Shown: positions 39,388-47,412 of the stretch, piece after piece
How positions within the stretch are numbered: position 1 is the first letter of the stretch
How the letters are laid out: the number at the start of each line of letters is the position of its first letter
Assembly: GCA_034211175.1 (NCBI GenBank)
Contig: JAXHUH010000014.1
Span: 1 to 64,000, forward strand
Direction of reading: 5' to 3'
From: JAXHUH01 sp034211175
Lineage (GTDB): Bacteria; Actinomycetota; Acidimicrobiia; Acidimicrobiales; CAIXPF01
Length of the DNA: 64,000 nt
Position numbers and translations under genes: made by a program
The notes under the pieces: model-generated
Database searches by the model: none
Told to the model about the DNA's origin: nothing
The model's input: only the letters and a program-made list of their open reading frames with translations

Positions 39388-40564
39388 TCACCGCGGCGTC
39401 GGGAGCACCGACTCCGCGAGCTGGACCCAGTAGTCGACGCCGCGGGCGAGGATCGTGTCGTCGAAGTCGTAGTGGGGGTTGTGCAGCGCCGGGCTGTCGG
39501 TGCCGTTGCCCGATGAACATGAAGCACCCGCCCACCACCGCGAGGTAGCGGGCGAAGTCCTCCGACGCGGTGATCGGCGGACGATCACCATCGACCTCGT
39601 CGGGCCCGGCGACCGCCTCCGCGGCGGCCACGGCGATCTCGACCTCGGGCGCCGTGTTCACCAGGGGCACGAACTCGTTGGTGTAGGTCACCTCGGCCGT
39701 CGCCCCGTGGGCCGCGCAGATCCCGGCGACGATCTCGCGCATGCGGGCCTCGATCCTCACCTGCACCGCGGCGGAGAACGTGCGGCAGTCGCCCTTGATC
39801 GTGACCGTCGACGGCACGATGTTGCGGGCCCCGTCGGTGTGGATCTCGGTGATCGACACCACCGCGGCGTCGGCGGCCGCGACCGAGCGGGACACGATCG
39901 TCTGGAGCCCGCCGATGACCTGACCGGCGACCACGACCGGGTCGACGTGGGCCTCCGGGGTCGACGCGTGGCCACCCCGGCCCCGGATCGTGATCTCGAA
40001 CAGGTCCTCCGAGCTCATCAGGGGCCCGACCCGGGTGGCGAACGCGCCGGCAGCGATGCCGGGCATGTTGTGCATCCCGAAGATCGCTGCCATCGGGAAC
40101 CGCTCGAACAGGCCGTCGTCGATCATCGCCTGCGCGCCCCGGCCGTTCTCCTCGTCGGGCTGGAACACGAGGTGGACGGTGCCGTCGAAGTGCCGCGTTG
40201 CCGCGAGTCGGCGGGCGGCGCCGAGGAGCATGGTCGTGTGGCCGTCGTGGCCGCAGCCGTGGAACGCGCCGTCGACCTGCGAGCGGTGCGGTGGTGCGCC
40301 GGCCTCGGTGATCGGTAGGGCGTCCATGTCGGCCCGCAGCCCGATGGCCCGCCCGGAGGTGCCGGCCCGCACCACCCCGACGACGCCGGTCCCACCGACG
40401 CCGGTGTGGACCTCGTCGACGCCGAACGACCGCAGGCGCCCGGCCACGGTCGCTGCGGTCGCCGAGACGTCGAAGCCCAGCTCGGGGCGTCGGTGGAGGT
40501 CCCGGCGCCAGGTGATCAGCTCCGCCGGGTCGAGGTCGGGTGGTGCCGCGGTACCGGGGGCCAT
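39388..40564 (-). pseudogene. M20 family amidohydrolase (aminoacylase/hippurate hydrolase-like), frameshifted
   Basis: M20D peptidase-like metallo-amidohydrolase: RDLHRRPELGF, LRADMDALPI, FHGCGHDGHTTMLLGAA (metal Cys/His), FQPDEENGRGA, GMHNMPG, and the dimerisation-domain RGRGGHASTPEAHVDP. After GGCFMFIG an extra G (CCC at 39509-39511 on the plus strand) throws off the frame. Removing it restores NGTDSPALHNPHYDFDDT and a stop at 39388, a normal 391-residue enzyme. ATG 40564 lies 7 nt after TAGGTT, so probably leaderless. Recent inactivation and assembly error are both possible. Confidence 0.82.
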
Positions 40565-40647
40565 GGGCCGGAACCTACGGCCGAACGCAACGGGCGGCCA
40601 ACGACGATCGCTGCTCCGCCGATCGCCTGTGCTGATCAGCGCGCCGG

Positions 40648-41376
40648 TCAGGCGGTCGGGAGGAGCTCCACGTGGGGGCGACGGCGGAGCCGGACGTGGG
40701 CGAGCGCGACGACGACCGCGGTGAGCAGCAGCGCCACCCCGACGCCGTGGACCAGGCCCCGCAGCAGGTAGTCACCCGACGTGTGGTCGACGGCGTAGGT
40801 GGCGATCTCCCGGACGTACCAGAACGGCAGGAACCGGGCGACCGGGTTGGCCGGGTCCATGATCATCTGCACACCGATGACGACGAGCAGGACGAGCATG
40901 CCCTCGAGGTCTCGCGGTAGCACGGCGCTGACCGCGAGCCCGAACGCGGGCGCGACCACGACGGTGAGGGCCATGATCGCGGCGATCGCCCCGAAGTTCA
41001 GCGTGTGGTCGTGGCCGTCGAGGCGCACGAGCAGGAAGTACGGGACGGTCACCGCGAGCGCGACCGCCCACAGGGAGGCGAGCCGGCCGACGACCAGGTG
41101 GCGGCTCTCGTAGCCGGAGAGCCGAAGGCGCTGCTCGACCGAGCGGGCCGCGCTCCCCGCGAACAGCGCCGCCGTGGCGAGCGCCCAGCCGATGCCGAGG
41201 CACACGAAGCGGACCGACTGGCCGAGGTGCTGGTCGCGCCGGGCCAGGTAGAACGCGAGCGGGAACAGCGCCAGGATCACGAGTACCCCGCGCCGGCGCG
41301 CCAGCTCCCGCAGCGCCATCTCGGCAACCGTGGCCGTCCGGTTCGCCGCCCGGCTTCGCTGCGCCGGCCTCGTCAT
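40648..41376 (-). CDS. ABC transporter permease (ABC-2 type)
   Basis: 242 residues with six likely membrane helices (for example VLVILALFPLAFYLA, FVCLGIGWALATAALFAGS, LWAVALAVTVPYFLLV, GAIAAIMALTVVVAPAFGLAVSAVLP, MLVLLVVIGVQMIM, GVGVALLLTAVVVALA). It follows the ATPase gene on the same strand by 55 bp. With the PadR regulator they form a three-gene unit, probably drug or lipid export. Confidence 0.85.
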   Translation of the reverse strand: MTRPAQRSRAANRTATVAEMALRELARRRGVLVILALFPLAFYLARRDQHLGQSVRFVCLGIGWALATAALFAGSAARSVEQRLRLSGYESRHLVVGRLASLWAVALAVTVPYFLLVRLDGHDHTLNFGAIAAIMALTVVVAPAFGLAVSAVLPRDLEGMLVLLVVIGVQMIMDPANPVARFLPFWYVREIATYAVDHTSGDYLLRGLVHGVGVALLLTAVVVALAHVRLRRRPHVELLPTA

Positions 41377-41431
41377 CGCGACTCCCCTCGTCGTCCGTTC
41401 GATGTGCCGATGCCCACGCCACGCGCCCCGC

Positions 41432-42265
41432 TCACGCCACCCGCTCCCCGCTCGTGCCGAGCTCCACGACGACGTCGACCCGGTCGAGCTCGCTCAGCAG
41501 GTGGGTCACCACGACCACCGCGCGGCCCTCGTCGCGCCATCGCCACACCTCACGCCAGAAGTCGACGTAGGAGCCGCGGTCGAACCCCTGGTACGGCTCG
41601 TCGAGCAGGAGGACGTCGGGCCCACCGAGGTCGGCCATCACGACGTTGAGCTTCTGGCGGGTGCCGCCGGAGAGGTGGCGGGCCTGCTCGTCCCACGGCG
41701 GGGTCCAGTCGAGCGCCTCGGCCCGGGCCCGGCCCGCGTCGCGGGCGTCGCTGCGGGCCATCCCCCGCCCGGCGCCGATCAGGACGAAGTGCTCGTCGGC
41801 CGCGAGCAGGTCGGAGGTGCCGCCGTCCTGGGGGCAGTAGCCGATCGTGCCCCGGATCGCCACGGTGCCCCGGTCGGGGGCGAGGAGCCCGGCACAGATC
41901 CGCAGCAGCGTGGTCTTGCCGCTCCCGTTGGCACCGACGATGGCGGCGACCTGGCCGGCCCGCACCGTCAGCCCGACCCCGTCGAGCACGGTGCGACGGC
42001 GGTAGCGCTTGGTCACGTCCTGCACGTCCAACAGCACCGGGCCGGGCGCCGCCCGCGCCACCCGGGCGGGCGGGTCGACCTCGGCGAGGCCCTCCGACAG
42101 CGCTGCGGCGTAGGCGTCGGCGGGCCCGAACACCTCGAGCGGTGGCCGGCCGGCGGCCAGCAGGTGGTCGTCGGCCTCGGTCACGATCTGGGCGACCGTG
42201 TCGTCGCCGAAGCCCCGTCGGCGCAGCTCGTCGCGCAGCGCCGCCAACCATGTCGCACGCCTCAC
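41432..42265 (-). CDS. ABC transporter ATPase with N-terminal HAAS-like domain
   Basis: 277 residues from GTG 42265. The ATPase domain has Walker A GANGSGKT (111-118), signature LSGGT (198-202) and Walker B DVLLLDEP (217-224). Residues 1-65 (LRDELRRRGFGDDTVAQIV, EADDHLLAAG, FGPADAYAAAL) look like the HAAS helical domain normally found in separate membrane proteins beside PadR regulators. The start codon overlaps the PadR stop (GTGA). The fusion suggests direct PadR-transporter signalling (inference). Confidence 0.87.
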   Translation of the reverse strand: MRRATWLAALRDELRRRGFGDDTVAQIVTEADDHLLAAGRPPLEVFGPADAYAAALSEGLAEVDPPARVARAAPGPVLLDVQDVTKRYRRRTVLDGVGLTVRAGQVAAIVGANGSGKTTLLRICAGLLAPDRGTVAIRGTIGYCPQDGGTSDLLAADEHFVLIGAGRGMARSDARDAGRARAEALDWTPPWDEQARHLSGGTRQKLNVVMADLGGPDVLLLDEPYQGFDRGSYVDFWREVWRWRDEGRAVVVVTHLLSELDRVDVVVELGTSGERVA

Positions 42266-42600
42266 GACGTGGGTACCTCCCCGAGCACGTGGTCGACCCG
42301 GTCGACGAACCGACGCCAGTCGGTCACCGCCCCGGCCAACGCGGCCTCGCCGTCCGAGCTGAGCCGGTAGTACTTGCGGGCGGGGCCGGCATCCCCGGTG
42401 CGCCACTCGGTCGCCACCATGCCCGAGCGCTGGAGCCGCAGCAGCACCGGGTAGAGCGTGCCGCCGCGGATCGGGCCGAGCCCGGCGTCGTCGAGCTGCT
42501 GGGACAGCTCGTAGCCGTACGACTCACCGTCGGCGAGCCGCGACAGCACGCAGAGGTCCAGGACCCCTCGCAACCACTGTGCGCGCCGGCCGTCGTCCAC
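42262..42600 (-). CDS. PadR family transcriptional regulator
   Basis: 112 residues. PadR winged helix: LRGVLDLCVLSRLADGESYGYELSQQLDDAG, GPIRGGTLYPVLLRLQRSGMV, GDAGPARKYYRLSSDGE. GTG 42600 lies 7 nt after TACTGT, so it is probably leaderless. A perfect 9-bp inverted repeat sits just upstream. It is the first gene of a PadR-ATPase-permease operon that it likely represses. Confidence 0.9.
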   Translation of the reverse strand: MDDGRRAQWLRGVLDLCVLSRLADGESYGYELSQQLDDAGLGPIRGGTLYPVLLRLQRSGMVATEWRTGDAGPARKYYRLSSDGEAALAGAVTDWRRFVDRVDHVLGEVPTS

Positions 42601-42607
42601 GCCGTGG

Positions 42608-42647
42608 ACAGTAGCAGCGCGAGCTAGATGATGGCGCGATCTAGCTC
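42608..42647 (-). promoter_or_regulatory. PadR promoter and operator
   Basis: Minus-strand -10 TACTGT (42613-42608) seven bases before the GTG. Immediately upstream, GAGCTAGAT (42621-42629) and ATCTAGCTC (42639-42647) form a perfect 9-bp inverted repeat with a 9-bp spacer, well placed for autorepression. Confidence 0.75.
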
Positions 42648-42720
42648 ACACCGCTACAAGTCACTCGGGCTCGACGCGCGGGCCCGGCAGCTCGGGCGTG
42701 GCCGGACGGGACGCGCCGAG

Positions 42721-42924
42721 TCATGCGAGCGCCCAGACAGCGGTCACGAGCGGCGGCGCGCCGGCGATCGCGAATCGCCAGCGTCCGAGGCCACCCACCG
42801 GGGCGACGACGACGGCGGCGGCAGCGATGTGGGTGAGGAGGAGATGACCGTCACGGAGGGGCGGCAGGGGCGGGCGGGCAACGACGCCGGCGCCCGCCCC
42901 CGGCCCGAGGTCAGGCCTCACCAT
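42721..42924 (-). pseudogene. Possible remnant of a membrane protein gene
   Basis: Short frame with a hydrophobic C-terminal half (HLLLTHIAAAAVVVAPVGG, PPLVTAVWALA) after a Pro/Gly-rich start. It may be the end of a decayed small membrane protein. The rest of the 42648-43042 stretch shows no other coding signal. Confidence 0.2.
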
Positions 42925-43042
42925 AGAGGTGCAACGGATTAGGCACAACACAATTGACCTTTTTCAGAGTGCATGTCATCGTCGGTGCATGGAGCCTCAT
43001 CCAGCCCGTCGACGCACGTCGCGGCCGTCCCGTGGCCCCGCC

Positions 43043-43455
43043 GCCACGAGCGCGCCGGAGCTCGCGGTCGTCGGCCGGGCCCTGCGGGTGGGCGACAACG
43101 AGCTGGCCGTCGGCAGCATCGTCGGGTCGAACACCGCCAACGTGTTGCTCGTCCTCGACCTGGCGGCTGGTCCTCGGCGCGATGAGCGTCGTGACCGGCA
43201 TCGACGTCCCGCTCGACCTGGCGCGGCTCGACCTGCCGATCATGGTCGTCGGCCGCCGCCGCGTGCCTCGTGCTCGACGCCACCGACGATGGCACCCGGG
43301 ACCTCTTCGCCGTCGCCATGGTCGGGGTCGTCCTGCCCCTGAGCGTCCTCGCCGTCGCCACGATCGTCCTGCGCCGCCACGCGGGCCTCGAGGCGCCCCC
43401 GACCACGATCGGGGCCAACCGACCGCTCGCGTCCACCACCCCGAGAGGAGCATGA
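43043..43455 (+). pseudogene. Decayed calcium/sodium:cation antiporter (CaCA family)
   Basis: Three successive pieces in different frames match one antiporter repeat. ATSAPELAVVGRAL...LAVGSIVGSNTANVLLVL starts at 43043; then RLVLGAMSVVTGIDVPLDLARLDLPIM in another frame (~43165-43255); then DATDDGTRDLFAVAMVGVVLPLSVLAVATIVL to 43455 in a third. The SAPE and GSNxxNxLLVL motifs are diagnostic of CaCA alpha-repeats. The first alpha-repeat and several helices are absent, so this is a degraded gene rather than one sequencing slip. Confidence 0.6.
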
Positions 43456-43457
43456 CC

Positions 43458-43847
43458 ATGTCGACCACGACCGACCTCGCGACCGCCGAGCACCGGCTCC
43501 AGCGGCTCGCGCTCCTCGTCCGCCGCATGTGGGCGGACGAGCCCGGGCCCGAGCGGCCCGACCGGGTGGACCTCCTCGCCCGACTGACCGAGCTGGACCT
43601 GACCGTGGAGCGGCTCCAGCTGCGCTGCGCCCGCAGAGAGGGACGCCCCGATTGCGCGCCGCTGCCCGCGGCCGAGGCGGTCGCCGTGGACGACTGCATC
43701 GCCACCGGTGTCGAGCTGGCACGCCGGTGGGCCGACGGTGCCGCGCTCGACCCCGCGCTGCCCGCGAGCCGGCGGGCACCGGACGCGTCGACGCCACGCG
43801 CCCGGACCTGCCGGAACCGGGATCGGATCCGGAGCGCGGCCGCATGA
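43458..43847 (+). CDS. Hypothetical protein
   Basis: 129 residues from ATG 43458, seven bases after AGGAG (43446-43450); ATG 43452 is also in frame. Mostly helical and charged (TAEHRLQRLALLVRRMW, LLARLTELDLTVERLQLRCARREG), possibly a coiled coil, ending in a basic tail. I do not recognise a family. Its stop overlaps an ATG (ATGA, 43844) of the following frame. It directly follows the decayed antiporter. Confidence 0.5.
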   Translation: MSTTTDLATAEHRLQRLALLVRRMWADEPGPERPDRVDLLARLTELDLTVERLQLRCARREGRPDCAPLPAAEAVAVDDCIATGVELARRWADGAALDPALPASRRAPDASTPRARTCRNRDRIRSAAA

Positions 43848-43898
43848 GCCCGCCCCACGCATCGGCCACCATCAGCGAACCACGAGTGGCCAATCATG

Positions 43899-43915
43899 AC
43901 GTCTACGATCGACGT
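43899..43915 (+). promoter_or_regulatory. Leaderless promoter with ACGTC-N7-GACGT repeat
   Basis: TACGAT (43904-43909) ends six bases before GTG 43916 and lies in the centre of the inverted repeat ACGTC (43899-43903)/GACGT (43911-43915), a good autoregulatory site. Confidence 0.55.
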
Positions 43916-44215
43916 GTGTCGTTCGCCGAACCGGACCCGCGGCTGCCCAGCTGGACGTTCCTGACCAACCACGCACACGTCCTCATCGCGCTGTGCCGGG
44001 ACCCGGACCTGCGCCAGCGCGACATCAGCCACCTCGTGGGGATCACACCGGGGGCGGTCCAGCGGATCCTCGACGACCTCGAGCACGAGGGCTACCTCCG
44101 CCGAGAACGGGTCGGTCGGCGCAATCACTACGAGGTGATCACCGACCTCCCGCTGCGCCACCCCCTCGAGGACGGGCACTCGGTCGAGGACATCCTCCGC
44201 CCGCTGCGCACCTGA
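43916..44215 (+). CDS. Small winged-helix (MarR/ArsR-like) transcriptional regulator
   Basis: 99 residues from GTG 43916. The domain WTFLTNHAHVLIALCRDPDLRQRDISHLVGITPGAVQRILDDLEHEGYLRRERVGRRNHYEV is a single winged helix (core pieces RQRDISHLVGITPGAVQRIL and VGRRNHYEV), as in many ~100-residue actinobacterial regulators. The ATG at 43844 would extend it by 24 residues and overlap the previous gene, but the TACGAT six bases before GTG 43916 supports the shorter form. Target unknown. Confidence 0.8.
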   Translation: MSFAEPDPRLPSWTFLTNHAHVLIALCRDPDLRQRDISHLVGITPGAVQRILDDLEHEGYLRRERVGRRNHYEVITDLPLRHPLEDGHSVEDILRPLRT

Positions 44216-44401
44216 ACCGACCGCCGGGCTCCCGGTCCCGGAGCAGCGCGCGCCGCGCTTGAACGATCGATGCCGACGCGTGCGGCCGACGCGACCCGGT
44301 CGCAGCGCCGGCGAGGCGCGCCCCGTCGACCATCCGGACCGCCCGCGTCGTACCGACGACACCGGGCCCCACCCCACACCTGCCCATCAGGAGTCGAACC
44401 C

Positions 44402-45307
44402 GTGCCCACGGACTTCGTTCCGAGTGACCCGAGCCTCATGATCACCAACAGCCACGGAGACGTGCTCCCGTTCTCACGCGGGATCATGGCGACGAGCCTG
44501 CTGGCGACCGGGATCCGGACCGAGGAGGCCTATCGCCTCGCCTCGCTCGTCCAGCGATCGCTCGACGACGGCCATGACATCCATCAGGCGGACGAGCTCG
44601 TCGCCGCGGCGTGCAGCGTGATGCGCGCCGAGCCGGGCGGCGAGCGGATCGCCGAGCAGTGGCTCGCGTGGCGTGCTGCCCGCAAGAGCGGCCGCCCGGT
44701 CGTGATCGTGCTCAGCGGCGCCCCGGGTGTGGGCAAGAGCACGCTGGCGACCCGGTTGGCCGTCCGGCTGGAGATCACACGGGTCGTCACGACGGACGCC
44801 ATCCGCGAGGTGCTGCGCATGGTCGTGCCGCCGACCGTCCTGCACGAGCTCCACCTGTCCACGTTCGAGTTGCTCGGGTCCGAGGAGCACGACCGGTTCG
44901 TCGGCTTCGACCGGCAGTGCTCCACGGTGTCCAACGCGCTCGCCGCGGTCGCTGCGAGACTGGTGACGGAGAACCGTTCCGTCATCGCCGAGGGCGTGCA
45001 CCTGCAGCCCGGCGTGCTCACCGGCGCACTCGCGGACCACCCCCAGCGGCCCGTCGTCATCGAGCGGGTCGTCACGGCACGTGAGCACGTCCACCGCGCC
45101 AACCTGGACAATCGCCGCACGGAGGAGCCGCTCCGAGCGGGCGACCGCCATTGCCGCAACTTCGACCGGATCGTCGCGATCCAGCAACGCCTGCAACAGC
45201 AGGCACACGAAGCCGGCGTGCGCACGATGGACACGACGGAGGCCACCGGATTGACGCAGGACCTGGTCGGCGAGATCGTCGAGCGACTCGGACAGGACGA
45301 CGGATGA
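44402..45307 (+). CDS. 2-phosphoglycerate kinase-like P-loop kinase with N-terminal ATP-cone-like region
   Basis: 301 residues from GTG 44402, after AGGAGTCGAACCC. The N-terminal VLPFSRGIMATSLLATGIRTEEAYRLA resembles the ATP-cone of archaeal 2-phosphoglycerate kinases. The kinase has Walker A SGAPGVGKST, then TTDAIREVLRMV and EGVHLQPGVL, as in 2PGK. In methanogens this enzyme begins cyclic 2,3-diphosphoglycerate synthesis; in bacteria its role is unclear. The stop overlaps the start of a HAD phosphatase gene (ATGA), suggesting a kinase/phosphatase pair. Confidence 0.75.
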   Translation: MPTDFVPSDPSLMITNSHGDVLPFSRGIMATSLLATGIRTEEAYRLASLVQRSLDDGHDIHQADELVAAACSVMRAEPGGERIAEQWLAWRAARKSGRPVVIVLSGAPGVGKSTLATRLAVRLEITRVVTTDAIREVLRMVVPPTVLHELHLSTFELLGSEEHDRFVGFDRQCSTVSNALAAVAARLVTENRSVIAEGVHLQPGVLTGALADHPQRPVVIERVVTAREHVHRANLDNRRTEEPLRAGDRHCRNFDRIVAIQQRLQQQAHEAGVRTMDTTEATGLTQDLVGEIVERLGQDDG

Positions 45308-45969
45308 CCGCGCTGCACCACCCCACCGGGACGGACCGGCCCGCCGTCCATCCCAGCGACACGGCGGAGCACCCGATCCATCGGTCCGACGTGCTCGTCG
45401 TCCTCGATGCCCACGGCGTCGTCTTCAACCGGGCCTTCCCGATGTTCGTCCACGATCGGGCCCTGGCGCGGGGGGACGACCCGGTCGCGGTGTGGGACCG
45501 CTGGCGAGGCGAGTGCCGCCTCGACCTCTGGGAGGGGCGGATCGCGCCGGACACGATGTGGGCACACCTCTTCCCGGGCGACGACCCGTCCGTGCTCACC
45601 GCCGGGCTCCGCGACACCTACGACCGGGGACCGCTCTACGACGACGTGGTCTCGAGCCGCAACCGGATGTGGTTGCTCAGCAACCACTGCTCGGAGTGGC
45701 TGATGCCCCAGCTACGGCGCTTCGGTCTCGTCGACCGGTTCGAACGGGTCCTGGTGTCGGACCAGCTCGGCATGGCCAAGCCATCGTCGGCCCTCTTCGA
45801 GCTCGTGCGCGAAGAAGCCGGTGGCCCCGTCGTGTTGTACGACGATTCGGAGGCGAACGTCGCCGCGGCCCGTCGAGCGGGACTCGACGCCCACCACGTC
45901 ACCGACGAGCCGCCCGGCAACGGCGCCCTGCCACCACGTGGACCCGACCGTGGAAGCCACGACCGATGA
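45304..45969 (+). CDS. HAD-superfamily hydrolase
   Basis: 221 residues. HAD fold: motif I is VLDAHGVVF, motif II WLLSNH, motif III near GMAKPSSALFELV (Lys), motif IV VLYDDSEANVAAARRAG. In motif I the second, general acid Asp (DxD) is replaced by His (D-A-H), which is uncommon for phosphatases; the nucleophile Asp is kept. It overlaps the 2-phosphoglycerate-kinase-like gene, so it may act on the same metabolite. The gene is followed by a tandem repeat. Confidence 0.8.
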   Translation: MTALHHPTGTDRPAVHPSDTAEHPIHRSDVLVVLDAHGVVFNRAFPMFVHDRALARGDDPVAVWDRWRGECRLDLWEGRIAPDTMWAHLFPGDDPSVLTAGLRDTYDRGPLYDDVVSSRNRMWLLSNHCSEWLMPQLRRFGLVDRFERVLVSDQLGMAKPSSALFELVREEAGGPVVLYDDSEANVAAARRAGLDAHHVTDEPPGNGALPPRGPDRGSHDR

Positions 45970-45993
45970 CGTTCTGTCCCGCAGTCCCCAACC

Positions 45994-46200
45994 GAGGCTC
46001 AGCCCCAGCTGAACGCAGCTCGTCCGGCGGAGCCGGCGAGCGAGGCTCAGCCGAACGCAGCTCGACCGGCGGCCGCCAGGCCGTCGGCGAGCGAGTATCA
46101 GCCCCAGCTGAACGCAGCTCGACCGCCGGAGCCGGCGAGCGAGTATCAGCCCCAGCTGAACGCAGCTCGACCGGCAGAGCCGGCGAGCGAGTATCAGCCA
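45994..46200. repeat. Four tandem 48-bp repeats plus a partial unit
   Basis: Units at 45994-46041, 46042-46092 (51 bp, variant), 46093-46140 and 46141-46188, then a partial unit reaching 46200. Each contains AGCTG-AACG-CAGCT, a small inverted repeat, and a GCCGGC-rich variable part. The last partial unit carries the stop codon of the minus-strand anti-sigma gene (46194-46196). A related single copy lies at 39311-39376. Confidence 0.9.
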
Positions 46201-46871
46201 AGGTCCACGCGTGCGACCTCGATCGGGCTGGGGGACGGGTCCCCGTCGCCGGGCTCGGCGGTGATGACCAGCATCGGGTAGAGGGCGGGGTCGACGGCGG
46301 CGGTCAGGGTGATGTCGCTCACGCCCTCCTCGTCGGGGTGGAACGTCCCGGCGGAGATCCGATCGGGCGAGCCCGGCTCGTCGTCGGGGCCGACGAACCA
46401 CACCTCGTAGAACTCGCCGGTCGGCAGGATCTCGAGCTCGTCGGTGTGGAGTCGCACGACTCGGCCGATGCCGAGGCGCACGCCCTCGACCTCGCCCAGC
46501 TCCTCGCCGTCCGGGCCGACCAACGCCTGGGAGAACTCGACGACGCCGCCGGCGGTGGCCGGATCGGCCGGTGCGCCCCGCATCAGGTAGCCGACACCGA
46601 AGGCCACCACGAAGACCGCGACCGCCGCGGCACCGGCGAGCCACGCTGTCCGACCGCGGGGTGGTCCTCCCCGTCCGATGGGCGCGACGGCCCCATCGTG
46701 GTCGTCCGCGCCTGCGGCGCCGTCACCGTCGCCCATCCCGGTGGGGTCGGCCGCTGCGGCGTCTCGGACCGCGGCGCGCAGCTCGGCGATGCGGTCGGCC
46801 GGAGGTTCGCGGTCGAACGGACCGAGGGCGTCGGCCAGGCGGTCGAGCAGCTCGTCGTCGTCAGCGGCCAC
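46194..46871 (-). CDS. Anti-sigma factor, RskA-like
   Basis: 225 residues from GTG 46871. A short acidic cytoplasmic part (LLDRLADALGPFDREPPADRIAELRAAV), a Gly/Asp-rich linker, one membrane helix (TAWLAGAAAVAVFVVAFGVGYL, ~75-96), and an outer domain with GEFYEVWFVGPDDEPGSPDRISAGTFHPDEEG, typical of the anti-sigma-K (RskA) C-terminal fold. It overlaps the sigma gene by 11 nt. Its stop lies in the terminal repeat unit. Confidence 0.85.
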   Translation of the reverse strand: MAADDDELLDRLADALGPFDREPPADRIAELRAAVRDAAAADPTGMGDGDGAAGADDHDGAVAPIGRGGPPRGRTAWLAGAAAVAVFVVAFGVGYLMRGAPADPATAGGVVEFSQALVGPDGEELGEVEGVRLGIGRVVRLHTDELEILPTGEFYEVWFVGPDDEPGSPDRISAGTFHPDEEGVSDITLTAAVDPALYPMLVITAEPGDGDPSPSPIEVARVDLG

Positions 46872-47412
46872 GGTTCACCTCCTCGAGCAGGGACTCCAGG
46901 CGACGCAGCGCCCGGGACTGGGCCATTCGTATCGCTCCCGGGCCCCGGCCGAGGACCTCGGCCGCGCCCTCGGCGCTGAGCCCGGCGACGACACGCAGCT
47001 CGAGCACCTCCCGATCGGCCGGAGAGAGGCGGGCGAAGGCCGCCCGGAGCACGTCCCGCTCCTCGCTGGCGACCAGCTCGTCGAGCGGCCCCGGCTCACG
47101 CCCGGGGCTCGGGTCGACGTCGTCGTGCGGCTGCTCCCGCCCGCGGCGGCGATGCTGCTCGAGCACGACGTTGCGACAGATGCCGAACACCCAGGCGTCG
47201 AACCCGGCTCCCTGCCAGGTGAAGGACGGGAGCTTGTCGAGGGCGCGCACCATCGTCTCGCTGACGACGTCGTCGGCGGCGTGGTCGCTCGGTACCCGCC
47301 GCCGCGCGTACGCGAACAACCTCGGGTACGTCCAGCGGTACAGCTGCTCCCAGGCGTCGGGATCGTGGGCGCCGGCACGCGCCACGAGCTCGCGCACGTC
47401 GTCGGTCAGCAC
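46861..47412 (-). CDS. ECF RNA polymerase sigma factor (SigK/SigE-like)
   Basis: 183 residues from GTG 47412. Region 2: AWEQLYRWTYPRLFAYARRRV and DDVVSETMVRALDKLPSF; WVFGICRNVVLEQHRRR; region 4: FARLSPADREVLELRVVAGLSAEGAAEVLGRGPGAIRMAQSRALRRL. It is co-transcribed with, and presumably held inactive by, the RskA-like protein. GATCTT 7 nt before the GTG is a weak leaderless -10. Confidence 0.9.
   Translation of the reverse strand: MLTDDVRELVARAGAHDPDAWEQLYRWTYPRLFAYARRRVPSDHAADDVVSETMVRALDKLPSFTWQGAGFDAWVFGICRNVVLEQHRRRGREQPHDDVDPSPGREPGPLDELVASEERDVLRAAFARLSPADREVLELRVVAGLSAEGAAEVLGRGPGAIRMAQSRALRRLESLLEEVNRGR

Noticed and set aside
45994..46200. CRISPR-like array of regularly spaced repeats
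   Set aside because: The units are contiguous 48-bp tandem repeats without unique spacers, and no cas genes are present.
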